NCBI RefSeq assembly: GCF_048323695.1
Contig: NZ_JBLWFT010000004.1
Coordinates: 193,680 to 257,679 of the forward strand
Length of the DNA: 64,000 bases
Direction of reading: 5' to 3'
From: Aquisalimonas sp007126095
GTDB lineage: Bacteria > Pseudomonadota > Gammaproteobacteria > Nitrococcales > Aquisalimonadaceae
Both the position numbers and the translations under genes were made by a program. The notes beneath the pieces were generated by a model, which was not told the origin of the DNA, searched no databases, and saw nothing but the letters and a program-made list of their open reading frames with translations. Shown piece after piece: positions 16,797-26,566 of the stretch (its first letter is position 1; each line of letters begins with the position of its first letter).

Positions 16797-18392
16797 ATGG
16801 CGCGGGGTGTTCCGGAGCAGGGGTCAGAGCGCGGGCGTCGCGGCACCGGTGTGCTGGTGGCGCTGGCAGCGCTGCTGCTGGCGGCGTGCGCGCCCATCCG
16901 CCAGGAGCCGGAAACTCCGAGGATGTCGCCGGAACCCGCGGCGGACTCGGCGTCCCTGGGAGCGTGGCTGGATTCAGTGCCGGAAGCGCGTGAGGGTGCC
17001 ACCGGATTCCGTCTGCTCGCCTTCGGCGGCGAGGCGTACGAATGGCGTCTCAGCGCCGCCCGTGCGGCGGAGGAACGCCTGCATGTCCAGTACTACATCT
17101 GGCAGGACGATGCCGCCGGCCGTGCCCTGATTGCAGAGCTTCTGGCTGCAGCCGACCGGGGCGTTGACGTCTCCATGCTGCTGGATGACATGGACGTCCG
17201 TGGCGATGACCGCTCCCTTGCCATTCTCGACAGCCACCCCAACGTCTCCGTCCGTGTCTTCAACCCCTTTCGGTCTCGCTGGGGCGTTCTCCGTGCGGGC
17301 GTGGAGTTCGTCTTCCGCGGCAGTCATCTCAACCACCGCATGCACAACAAGGCGTGGATTGCCGACGGCCAACTGGCCATCATCGGTGGCCGTAACATCG
17401 GTGACGAATACTTCGATGCTGGCGAGACCTACAACTTCTCGGACCTGGACGTGGCCATGGCAGGGCGTCTCGCCCTGGAGGCGGATCACGCCTTTGTGTG
17501 CTACTGGAACTCTCCGGCGGCCATCCCGGTGCAGCAGATCCGGCGGGTGGAGAAGGAGGCGGCGGTGCTGGAGGCGCACCGCACGCTTCTCGACGACTGG
17601 ATGGATACTCACCGAGAGGACCACCCTCTGCTCGGCCTCGCCCAGGGCGAACGGGGCGAGCGCCTGCGGGCGCTGCAGGATGAGGACGGCTACACCTGGA
17701 CGAGCGACGCCGAGCTGGTCGTGGACGATGCCGCCAAGGGGCTGGGCGAAGACACGCTTGAGCCCGGAGTCATTGAGGTACTGCTGGCGCGATACGCCGG
17801 GCTGGAGCGCGAGCTGGTGCTGATCTCGCCCTACTTCGTCCCCGGAGCCGAGGGCACGGCGCTGCTGGTGGACCTGGTGGATCGTGGCGTCGATGTGAGC
17901 GTGCTCACCAACTCCCTGGCTGCCACGGACGTAGCCTTTGCCCACAGCGGCTATGCGCGGCGGCGCCAGGCCCTGCTGGAAGGGGGTGTCACTTTGCACG
18001 AACTGCGCCCCAGCGCCTGGTCCAGCGTGCAGTCGGAATACGGCAGCGGGCTCGGTCTCGGGTCGTCACGGGCCAGTCTGCACAGCAAGGCCCAGTTGCT
18101 GGACGGTGAGGAGGTCTTCATCGGCTCGTTCAACCTCGACCCCCGCTCAGCGAACATCAACACCGAAATGGGGGTTTTCGTGGCCGACCCGACGCTGGTC
18201 CGCGAACTGAGGCAGCTCTACGACGCGTCCGTGGAACCGGCGCTGGCGTACCGGGTAACGCTGGATGACGGCGGCCGGGTCCAGTGGCTGGACGGCGACG
18301 GCACACGCTATACCCGCGACCCGAAAGCCGGGTTCTGGCGGCGTTTCGGAGCCGGTGCGGCGCGGCTTCTGCCCATCGAGTCGCAGCTGTAG
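16797..18392 (+). CDS. phospholipase D-family lipoprotein (cardiolipin synthase C-like)
   Basis: A 531-residue PLD-superfamily protein with a lipoprotein-type N-terminus (VLVALAALLLAACAPI). Two HKD motifs are complete: HNKAWIADGQLAIIGGRN at about residue 183 and HSKAQLLDGEEVFIGSFN near residue 428. This layout matches ClsC-type enzymes that make cardiolipin from phosphatidylglycerol and phosphatidylethanolamine. It starts nine bases after the PagL-like gene, so it probably shares that transcript. Phospholipid hydrolysis instead of synthesis cannot be excluded. Confidence 0.85.
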   Translation: MARGVPEQGSERGRRGTGVLVALAALLLAACAPIRQEPETPRMSPEPAADSASLGAWLDSVPEAREGATGFRLLAFGGEAYEWRLSAARAAEERLHVQYYIWQDDAAGRALIAELLAAADRGVDVSMLLDDMDVRGDDRSLAILDSHPNVSVRVFNPFRSRWGVLRAGVEFVFRGSHLNHRMHNKAWIADGQLAIIGGRNIGDEYFDAGETYNFSDLDVAMAGRLALEADHAFVCYWNSPAAIPVQQIRRVEKEAAVLEAHRTLLDDWMDTHREDHPLLGLAQGERGERLRALQDEDGYTWTSDAELVVDDAAKGLGEDTLEPGVIEVLLARYAGLERELVLISPYFVPGAEGTALLVDLVDRGVDVSVLTNSLAATDVAFAHSGYARRRQALLEGGVTLHELRPSAWSSVQSEYGSGLGLGSSRASLHSKAQLLDGEEVFIGSFNLDPRSANINTEMGVFVADPTLVRELRQLYDASVEPALAYRVTLDDGGRVQWLDGDGTRYTRDPKAGFWRRFGAGAARLLPIESQL

Positions 18393-18424
18393 GGCCACCG
18401 GCGATCCGACCATGGGAAAGGCGC

Positions 18425-18447
18425 CCGGCGGATGGGTGGTCCGCCGG
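18425..18447. terminator. GC-rich stem-loop between convergent genes
   Basis: An 8-bp perfect stem (CCGGCGGA / TCCGCCGG) with a 7-base loop lies between the convergent PLD and barrel-protein genes. There is no T-run on either side, so termination is an inference from position only. Confidence 0.35.
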
Positions 18448-18466
18448 ACGTCGGCATGGCTGTGGC

Positions 18467-18985
18467 TCAGAAGTAGAAGTTGGCGCTGGCGCCCGCAGAG
18501 CCGATGGTGATGCTGCTGTCGCCCTCGTCCGGGCTGACGAACTCGGCGCCCACGCGGCCGGAGACGCTGAAGTTGCTGGAGACGAAGTACTCAAGCCCGA
18601 AGTGGGAGCCCAGGCCCAGCGCGTCGTTGCCGTTGGACCAGTAGGTGAGCTCGCCGTCGATGAAGGTGCGCAGGCTGCCGGTGTCGCCCGGGATCATGTA
18701 GAACCGCGAACCGCCGCGCAGCAGCAGGTTGGTGTCGTCGCCGCTGGAGACGATCAGCGAGCCGTACGGCATGATGTCGTCTGTAACGAAGTAGCCGAAG
18801 TTGTAGGTAGGGCCGCTCGGGGCGCCGATTCCTCCCTGAACCCCCGGGTTCGCCGACGACAGCGGCCCGCTGAACAGGTCGGTGATCGACAGGTGGAAGT
18901 TGCCCTGGCCAGGCGTCTGGGCCTGCGCCGCACCGGCGGCGATCAGGGCGGACGAGAGTGTGAGCGCGGTGATTGTCTTACGCAT
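18467..18985 (-). CDS. outer-membrane beta-barrel protein, unknown function
   Basis: A 172-residue secreted protein: a signal peptide (MRKTITALTLSSALIAAGAAQA, cut before QTPGQG), then alternating polar/hydrophobic strands with Gly and aromatic residues, ending in the classic outer-membrane terminus ASANFYF. Phrases such as LLLRGGSRFY and GELTYWSNGNDALGLGSHFGLEYFVSSNFSVSGRVGAEF resemble small eight-strand barrels of the OmpW/OmpA-like fold. The start ATG at 18985 follows an AAGGAG-like site. No enzymatic motif is seen. Confidence 0.75.
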   Translation of the reverse strand: MRKTITALTLSSALIAAGAAQAQTPGQGNFHLSITDLFSGPLSSANPGVQGGIGAPSGPTYNFGYFVTDDIMPYGSLIVSSGDDTNLLLRGGSRFYMIPGDTGSLRTFIDGELTYWSNGNDALGLGSHFGLEYFVSSNFSVSGRVGAEFVSPDEGDSSITIGSAGASANFYF

Positions 18986-19106
18986 GGCAGACTCCTTTTT
19001 CTTGTCCTGATGAGCCCCTTCGTGGAGGCGCGGCGACAGGAAAACACAGGAGTCCCGCCAGTGGCAGTCGTTGCCGCGCGACGACATGCGGGTGCGGGAG
19101 GGGGAG

Positions 19107-19183
<77 letters not shown>

Positions 19184-19224
19184 TTTGGTGCAGCGGGTCG
19201 GTGCGGTGGTGCCGCGCTGTGGCA

Positions 19225-19257
19225 CAAAAAACCGCCCTGCGGAAAACCGCAGGGCGG
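19225..19257 (-). terminator. rho-independent terminator of the rpoD operon
   Basis: An 11-bp perfect GC stem (CCGCCCTGCGG / CCGCAGGGCGG) with an AAAA tetraloop on the plus strand. On the minus strand it is followed by a seven-base T-run (19231-19225). It lies 43 bases past the rpoD stop. Confidence 0.93.
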
Positions 19258-19299
19258 CAGTATAGCGCGGCCCCCGTCGGGCGTCAGCCCGGTGGACGG

Positions 19300-21123
<1,824 letters not shown>

Positions 21124-21201
21124 ACCACTCGCTACCTGGATGGTTGGCGTAAGGCCCGTCGTAAAATGAACCGGCCATTATAGCTGCCATTTGGCTATTT
21201 G

Positions 21202-22959
21202 TCAGTCCGTGTCAAGTGTTGTTCCCTTGCGTCGTCTCAGGAGATCAAGCCACTCGGCCTGCTCGTCCTCCGTCATGCGCCCGCTTTCAGCCTGTTGATT
21301 CAAGTATTGCAGGCGTTGCTCGTCCAGCAATGCGTCGAGGCGCGCCATCGCGCCCCTGAACTCCGCTTCGACCCCGTCCTCGGGCACCAGATGGTCCCAG
21401 GCGGCCAGCTTCGCCAGCGCCTCCTCGTGGGCGTGATCGCGGAACCGTTCGAGTATGGCTCCTGCTGTAAGATGCGGTTGCTCCTGCAGTAATTCAAGGA
21501 GTTGGCCCAACAGGGCCGCCCCCGGCTGTTGCAGGTCGCGGAACCGTTCCGGCTCACCGCCCCGGGCGGCGAGCTCCGGATGCTGCAGCAATAGCGCTAC
21601 GGCCACGCGTATGGATGTGCGCCGCTGGGGCTGCGCGCTGCGCGCCGGCCGACGGCTCTCCGCGGCCGGTTGCGTTGCGCCGTCCCCGGCCACCGCCCGC
21701 TCCATGTGGGTGCGGTCCACACGGGCGTGCCGGGCCACTTCGTCGATCAGCAGGTCGCGGAAGACGCCGGGCGGAACGCGCCGAACCGTGGCGGCCGCGC
21801 GCTCCAGAAGTCGTGCACGCCCATCCACGGTCTGTACATCGGCATCCCGGCCCAGCTCCTTGAGCAGGAACTGTGACAAGGACAGCGCATCCTCCACCTG
21901 GGCGCGGAACCCGTCGGCGCCGAGCTGGCGCACCAGGGAGTCGGGGTCCTCGCCTTCGGGCAGGAACAGGAAGCGGGCCTGACGGTCGTCCCGCATGGCC
22001 GGCAGGGTGTTCTCCAGAGCACGCCACGCCGCCTGGCGTCCGGCTTCATCGCCGTCGAAACAGAACACCACGTTGCGGGTGGTGCGGAACAGCCGTTCCA
22101 CCTGATCCGTGGTGGTCGCCGTGCCCAGGGTTGCCACCGCGTTGGGCAGCCCCTGCTGGGCCAGCGCCACCACGTCCATGTAGCCCTCGACCACCAGCAT
22201 GTGATCCGGGTAGCGCTGCGCCTGGAGGCACTCGTGCAGCCCGTAGAGCTCGCGCCCCTTGTGGAAAACCGGCGTCTCCGGCGAGTTCAGGTACTTGGGT
22301 TCGCCGTGATCCAGGACGCGGCCGCCAAAGCCCACCGTGCGACCGCGGCGGTCGCGGATCGGGAACATGATGCGGTCGCGGAACCGATCGTAGACACTGC
22401 CGGTTTCCTCTTTGCGGATTGCCAGCCCGGCGCGCACCAGCTCCCTCTCGTTGCCCAGCTCCCGCAGGAGGTTGTCCCATCCCGCGGGTGCAAAGCCGAT
22501 GCCGTAGCGCGCGGCCACGTCGCCGCTCAGGCCGCGGCGACGGAGGTACTCCACGGCGCGGTCCTTGTCCGCATGGCGGCGCAGCCAGTTGCGATAGGCC
22601 TGGGCGGCCCGGTCCAGCAGATCGTATAACGGCGTTGCTTCGGGGTTGGGTGCGGTCCGCGCTTCCCGGGGCAGCTCCATGCCCACCTGTCGAGCCAGCG
22701 TTTCCACCGCTTCGGGGAAGCTCATCCGGTCGTATTCCATGAGGAAGCGGATGGCCGTGCCGTGGGCACCGCAGCCGAAGCAGTGGTAGAACTGTTTGGT
22801 GGGGCTGACGGTGAAGGACGGGGTCTTCTCGGAGTGGAACGGGCACAGGGCGTGGTAGTTCGCCCCGGCCTTCTTCATGGCCAGGCGTGAGCTGATCAGC
22901 TCGACGATGTCCACTCGAGCGAGAAGGTCATCGATGAACTGATCCGGAATCCCGGCCAT
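21202..22959 (-). CDS. dnaG: DNA primase
   Basis: A 585-residue primase making RNA primers at the fork. Domains in order: CHC2 zinc-binding domain (residues 1-100, with CPFHSEKTPSF and the YHCFGCGAHG zinc loop), RNA-polymerase core with TOPRIM (about 250-345, with the metal motif VVEGYMDVVAL and FCFDGDEAGRQAAWRAL), and a helical C-terminal DnaB-interaction domain (about 440-585). It starts MAGIPDQFIDDLLARVDIVELI, standard for the family. It lies between yqeY and rpoD in the macromolecular synthesis block. Confidence 0.97.
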   Translation of the reverse strand: MAGIPDQFIDDLLARVDIVELISSRLAMKKAGANYHALCPFHSEKTPSFTVSPTKQFYHCFGCGAHGTAIRFLMEYDRMSFPEAVETLARQVGMELPREARTAPNPEATPLYDLLDRAAQAYRNWLRRHADKDRAVEYLRRRGLSGDVAARYGIGFAPAGWDNLLRELGNERELVRAGLAIRKEETGSVYDRFRDRIMFPIRDRRGRTVGFGGRVLDHGEPKYLNSPETPVFHKGRELYGLHECLQAQRYPDHMLVVEGYMDVVALAQQGLPNAVATLGTATTTDQVERLFRTTRNVVFCFDGDEAGRQAAWRALENTLPAMRDDRQARFLFLPEGEDPDSLVRQLGADGFRAQVEDALSLSQFLLKELGRDADVQTVDGRARLLERAAATVRRVPPGVFRDLLIDEVARHARVDRTHMERAVAGDGATQPAAESRRPARSAQPQRRTSIRVAVALLLQHPELAARGGEPERFRDLQQPGAALLGQLLELLQEQPHLTAGAILERFRDHAHEEALAKLAAWDHLVPEDGVEAEFRGAMARLDALLDEQRLQYLNQQAESGRMTEDEQAEWLDLLRRRKGTTLDTD

Positions 22960-23073
22960 TGCGGGCGCTCCTGCTGTCGGCTTCGATGACGGTGGAATGC
23001 CCGCGGCAGAGACCGGTCAGAAACCGGGTCGGCTGCGCGGGAGGCATGGTCGCCCGACGGGCGGCCGGAGCGG

Positions 23074-23529
23074 TCAACCGTTCAGGCGTGCCTTGAGCTG
23101 CGCGCTGGCCTTGCCCATGTCGGCACGGCCCTGAAGGCGCGGTTTCAGCAGCCCCATCACCTTGCCCATGTCGCGGATCGACTCCGCGCCCGACTCGGCG
23201 ATGGCCTGATCGATCAGCTCACCGACCTCGTCATCGGTCAGCGGCTGGGGCAGGAACTCCTGGAGTACGGTGAGTTCGTACTCCTCCTTCTTGGCGAGGT
23301 CGTCCCGGTTGGCGGCGCGATACTGCTCGATGGACTCGTGGCGCTGCTTGACCATCTTGCTCAGCAGCGCGGTCACGTCGTCATCGGTCAGGTCGGTGCG
23401 CTGATCCACCTCGTGCTGCTTCATGGCAGCGGTGATCAGGCGCAATACACCAAGCCGGGATCGGTCTCCCGATCGCATGGCCTCTTTCACCGCAGTCTGG
23501 ATGCGGTCCTTCAGGGCGCTATCGCTCAT
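23074..23529 (-). CDS. GatB/YqeY domain-containing protein
   Basis: A 151-residue YqeY-family protein (PF09424): an N-terminal helical domain (MSDSALKDRIQTAVKEAMRSGD) with the LGVLRLITAAMKQHEVDQR signature, then the small GatB-like tail domain (DMGKVMGLLKPRLQGRADMGKASAQLKARL). The tail resembles the tRNA-binding C-terminus of GatB, but the protein lacks the amidotransferase core. It commonly sits between rpsU and dnaG, as here. Its role in translation or tRNA quality control is unproven. Confidence 0.93.
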   Translation of the reverse strand: MSDSALKDRIQTAVKEAMRSGDRSRLGVLRLITAAMKQHEVDQRTDLTDDDVTALLSKMVKQRHESIEQYRAANRDDLAKKEEYELTVLQEFLPQPLTDDEVGELIDQAIAESGAESIRDMGKVMGLLKPRLQGRADMGKASAQLKARLNG

Positions 23530-23550
23530 GCTCTTTGTCCAGGCAGGCGT

Positions 23551-23766
23551 TTAATACATGCGCTCGCGGCGCACCTGCTCGCGCTGAAGCTTCTTGGCGT
23601 GGCGCTTGACGGCGGCAGCCTGCTTGCGCTTACGCACCTGCGTCGGCTTCTCGTAGTGCTCCCGGCGGCGCACCTCGGAGAGGATGCCGGCTTTCTCGCA
23701 GGAGCGCTTGAAGCGGCGCAGGGCGACCTCGAAATGCTCGTTTTCCCGTACCTTGACGATCGGCAT
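23551..23766 (-). CDS. rpsU: 30S ribosomal protein S21
   Basis: A 71-residue bS21, very basic: MPIVKVRENEHFEVALRRFKRSCEKAG, then Arg/Lys-rich helices ending VRRERMY. The start ATG at 23766 is preceded by GAAGGAAGGTGAG, a strong ribosome-binding site; upstream in-frame codons are not needed. It heads the rpsU-yqeY-dnaG-rpoD block and is divergent from tsaD. bS21 helps the 30S subunit bind mRNA at initiation. Confidence 0.98.
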   Translation of the reverse strand: MPIVKVRENEHFEVALRRFKRSCEKAGILSEVRRREHYEKPTQVRKRKQAAAVKRHAKKLQREQVRRERMY

Positions 23767-23835
23767 GCAGCTACTCACCTTCCTTCATTGAATGCTTTAT
23801 CCAAGTGGAACAATCGTTTCCACAGCGGGCGCGGT

Positions 23836-23864
23836 ATTCTATCCGGCTGTTGCCGCCAAGACAA
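23836..23864 (-). promoter_or_regulatory. sigma-70 promoter of rpsU block
   Basis: Reading on the minus strand: -35 TTGTCT (23864-23859), a 17-base spacer, and -10 TAGAAT (23841-23836), about 70 bases before the rpsU start. Spacing is optimal and the -10 matches consensus at five of six bases. Confidence 0.7.
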
Positions 23865-23944
23865 CCACGGGTTGCGTTGGCCCTCGCGGGCGCCGTGGCT
23901 GCGGTAGTAGACTGCGCCACGTACTGGCTGACGGGTTGCGACTG

Positions 23945-24967
23945 ATGCGCGTTCTGGGAATCGAGACCTCCTGCGATGAGACCGGTGTTGCCGTCTATGA
24001 CGGAGACGCGGGCCTGCGCGCGCACGCGGTCCACAGTCAGGTGGATTTGCACGCCACGTACGGCGGCGTGGTGCCGGAACTGGCATCGCGGGATCACGTG
24101 CGCCGGGTGTTGCCGCTGGTGGAGCAGGTGCTGGCCGAGAGCGGCCTCACCGCAGACGCCCTGGACGGTGTCGCCTACACCCGCGGCCCCGGGCTGGTGG
24201 GTGCCCTGCTAGTGGGGGCCGCCGTGGGGCGCAGCCTGGCGTGGGCGCGGCAGTTGCCGGCCATCGGCGTACATCACATGGAAGCCCATCTGCTGGCGCC
24301 GCTGCTGGAGGACGACCCCCCGGCCTTCCCGTTTGTGGCCCTGCTGGTTTCCGGTGGGCACACCATGCTGGTGCAGGTGGCCGGGGTGGGCCGTTACCGC
24401 CTGCTCGGTGAATCCCTGGACGATGCTGCCGGTGAGGCATTCGACAAGACGGCGAAACTCCTGGGTCTGCCCTACCCGGGTGGCCCGCAGCTCGAGCAAC
24501 TCGCCCGCGATGGCGAGCCGGACCGGTACCGGTTCCCGCGACCCATGACCGACCGGCCGGGGCTGGATTTCAGCTTCAGCGGCCTCAAGACGTTCACCCG
24601 CAACCTGGTCATGGAAGCCGGGGACGATTCCCGGGCGCGCGCCGATATCGCCCGGGGCTTTCAGGATGCGGTGGCGGACACGCTCGCCATCAAGTGCCGC
24701 CGTGCGCTGCGGCAGTCCGGGACCGGGCGGCTGGTGGTGGCCGGTGGCGTCAGTGCGAACCGCACCCTGCGGGCGCGTTTCGATGCCATGGCGGCTGCGG
24801 AAGGGGCCACGGTGCACTACCCACGCCTGGCGCTGTGCACGGACAACGGCGCGATGATCGCGTATACGGGCTACCTGAGGCTGGCGGGGGGTGATCGCGC
24901 CACCAGTGGTTTCAACGTCACGGCGCGCTGGCCGCTGGAGGCCCTGGTCGAACCCGGCGGGGCCTGA
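23945..24967 (+). CDS. tsaD: tRNA N6-adenosine threonylcarbamoyltransferase
   Basis: A 340-residue Kae1/TsaD ATPase-fold protein. It begins MRVLGIETSCDETGVAVYD (phosphate loop), has the metal-binding HMEAH pair, the LLVSGGHTMLV strand, and the C-terminal GGVSANRTLR nucleotide-binding loop and CTDNGAMIAY motif. With TsaB, TsaC and TsaE it makes t6A37 in ANN-decoding tRNAs, including the Ile2 tRNA nearby. The start was set at ATG 23945 because the protein begins there in the family. It is divergent from rpsU, the usual gammaproteobacterial arrangement. Confidence 0.97.
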   Translation: MRVLGIETSCDETGVAVYDGDAGLRAHAVHSQVDLHATYGGVVPELASRDHVRRVLPLVEQVLAESGLTADALDGVAYTRGPGLVGALLVGAAVGRSLAWARQLPAIGVHHMEAHLLAPLLEDDPPAFPFVALLVSGGHTMLVQVAGVGRYRLLGESLDDAAGEAFDKTAKLLGLPYPGGPQLEQLARDGEPDRYRFPRPMTDRPGLDFSFSGLKTFTRNLVMEAGDDSRARADIARGFQDAVADTLAIKCRRALRQSGTGRLVVAGGVSANRTLRARFDAMAAAEGATVHYPRLALCTDNGAMIAYTGYLRLAGGDRATSGFNVTARWPLEALVEPGGA

Positions 24968-24971
24968 CGGT

Positions 24972-25565
24972 TCAGTCCTTCTCGCCGATTTTCTTCTCGG
25001 TGCCGTTCAGCAGCGACTGCAGATTCCCTCGGTGCCGCCAGTAGGTGAGCAGGGTGATGCCGAGCATGCCGAGCATCACGGTCTGCGGCTGGTCGAAGTA
25101 CGCCAGGTAGAACGGGGCCAGCAGGAACGATACCAGTGCTGCCAGCGAGGAATAGCGGAACAGCGCCCCGACCGCCAGCCACGTGATGACCGTGAGCAGC
25201 AACGCCGGCCACGACCAGCCCAGCAGCACACCGAGGCCGGTGGCAACGCCCTTGCCTCCTTCAAAACGGAAGAACACCGGGTACAGATGCCCGAGAAACG
25301 CCGCGAGACCGATCAGCGCTAGGGTGACCGGCTCTACCCCGGCAATCACGCCGATGAGCACGGGGATGGTGCCCTTCACGAAATCCCCCGCCAGCGTAAT
25401 GCCCGCGGCAAGGCGATTCCCCACCCGCAGCACGTTGGTTGCTCCCGGATTGCCGGAGCCCTCGCCGCGCGGGTCCGGCAGCCCCATGGCGCGGCAGGTG
25501 AGAATGGCCGCGGAGATGGAGCCGAACAGATAGGCGGCGGCAATGAGCACGACATCGATGATCAT
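24972..25565 (-). CDS. plsY: glycerol-3-phosphate acyltransferase PlsY
   Basis: A 197-residue, five-helix inner-membrane enzyme that acylates glycerol-3-phosphate from acyl-phosphate to form lysophosphatidate. The three family motifs are visible: GSGNPGATNVLR (motif 1), FRFEGGKGVATGLG (motif 2), and the later TYWRHRGNLQSLLNGTEKKIG (motif 3). The start ATG at 25565 (MIIDVVLIAAAYLFGSISAA) begins directly in the first helix. It is convergent with tsaD, five bases apart, the common arrangement. Confidence 0.96.
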   Translation of the reverse strand: MIIDVVLIAAAYLFGSISAAILTCRAMGLPDPRGEGSGNPGATNVLRVGNRLAAGITLAGDFVKGTIPVLIGVIAGVEPVTLALIGLAAFLGHLYPVFFRFEGGKGVATGLGVLLGWSWPALLLTVITWLAVGALFRYSSLAALVSFLLAPFYLAYFDQPQTVMLGMLGITLLTYWRHRGNLQSLLNGTEKKIGEKD

Positions 25566-25690
25566 GGCGGGTATTGAATGGGTTTGCCGGTGGTGGGTCA
25601 AGCGCGGAATCAGGCCGTTGATCCGCTGCGGCTGGCCCGCGCACCGGCCGGGGCGCTATCATCGCCGGTTCCGACGCCAGGGGGAGCGGC

Positions 25691-26056
25691 ATGGATATTG
25701 TTTTCATCAATGAACTCCGGATCGACACCGTCATTGGTGTGCGCGACTGGGAGCGCCGGGTCCGGCAGACGCTGGTGCTCGACCTGGAGCTCGCCGCGGA
25801 TACCGCCATGGCGGCGGAATCCGACGATGTCAGCGATGCCCTGGACTACGATGCCGTTACCCGGCAGCTCACGCAGCACGTGCGCGAGATGGAACACGCC
25901 CTGGTCGAGACCCTGGCCGAGGATGTCGCAATGATGCTGCGCGACGAATTCGGCGTGCCGTGGTTGCGGCTGCGCGTCACCAAGCCGGGAGCCGTTCCCG
26001 GGGCGCGTGCCGTGGGGGTGGCGATCGAGCGTGGAGAGTGGCCGGGGGGCGCCTGA
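25691..26056 (+). CDS. folB: dihydroneopterin aldolase
   Basis: A 121-residue FolB. It begins MDIVFINELRIDTVIGVRDWERRVRQTLVLDLEL, the family core with the substrate-binding Glu of the IGVxxWE motif; the DALDYDAVTRQL and LVETLAEDVA blocks follow, and the end LRVTKPGAVPGARAVGV carries the catalytic Lys. It converts dihydroneopterin to hydroxymethyl-dihydropterin and glycolaldehyde in folate synthesis. GGGGAG precedes the ATG. It is three bases upstream of the folK region, its next pathway step. Confidence 0.95.
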   Translation: MDIVFINELRIDTVIGVRDWERRVRQTLVLDLELAADTAMAAESDDVSDALDYDAVTRQLTQHVREMEHALVETLAEDVAMMLRDEFGVPWLRLRVTKPGAVPGARAVGVAIERGEWPGGA

Positions 26057-26068
26057 GGAATGGATGCA

Positions 26069-26566
26069 ATGGTACGTGTGTATGTGAGTATCGGCTCCAA
26101 TATCGAACCCGCCCGCCACGTCCGACAGGCGTTGCAGGATCTGCGCGGGGCGTTCGGCGAGATGGTGATCTCGCCGGTCTACGCCAGTGCTGCCGTGGGC
26201 TTTGATGGTGACGACTTCCTGAACCTGGTTGTCGGGCTGGATACCAGCGAGTCGCCGGAGGCCGTGGCCGATGCCCTGCGTCGGATCGAGGACGCCAATG
26301 GCCGGGTCCGCGGCCCGGAACGCTATGCCGCGCGGACCCTGGATCTCGATGCCCTGACCTATGGCGACCAGTGCGTCCGGGCGGGCCGGCTGGTGCTGCC
26401 GCGCAACGAAATCACGCGTTACGCCTTTGTGCTGCGTCCGCTGGCGGACATTGCCGGCGACGAGTTGCATCCGGAGCTCGGGCAGACCTATGCCGATCTC
26501 TGGGCGGCGTTCGACGCCAGCGATCAGCCGCTGCACCCGGTGGCGCTGGATGAAGTGAGCGCCTGA
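26069..26566 (+). CDS. folK: HPPK: 2-amino-4-hydroxy-6-hydroxymethyldihydropteridine diphosphokinase
   Basis: A 165-residue FolK transferring pyrophosphate from ATP to hydroxymethyl-dihydropterin, the step after FolB. It begins with the YVSIGSNIEPA strand; the RxxARTLDLDALTYG motif has the two Mg-binding Asp, and LVLPRNEITRYAFVLRPLADIAGD is the family signature. Two ATGs are possible. The one at 26069 has GAGG at workable spacing; the one at 26060 is directly against the GAGG, so I preferred 26069. It overlaps the next gene at TGATG. Confidence 0.94.
   Translation: MVRVYVSIGSNIEPARHVRQALQDLRGAFGEMVISPVYASAAVGFDGDDFLNLVVGLDTSESPEAVADALRRIEDANGRVRGPERYAARTLDLDALTYGDQCVRAGRLVLPRNEITRYAFVLRPLADIAGDELHPELGQTYADLWAAFDASDQPLHPVALDEVSA

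Noticed and set aside
18425..18447. Rho-independent terminator with high confidence
   Set aside because: The stem is good but no U-run follows, so it is listed only as a low-confidence terminator.
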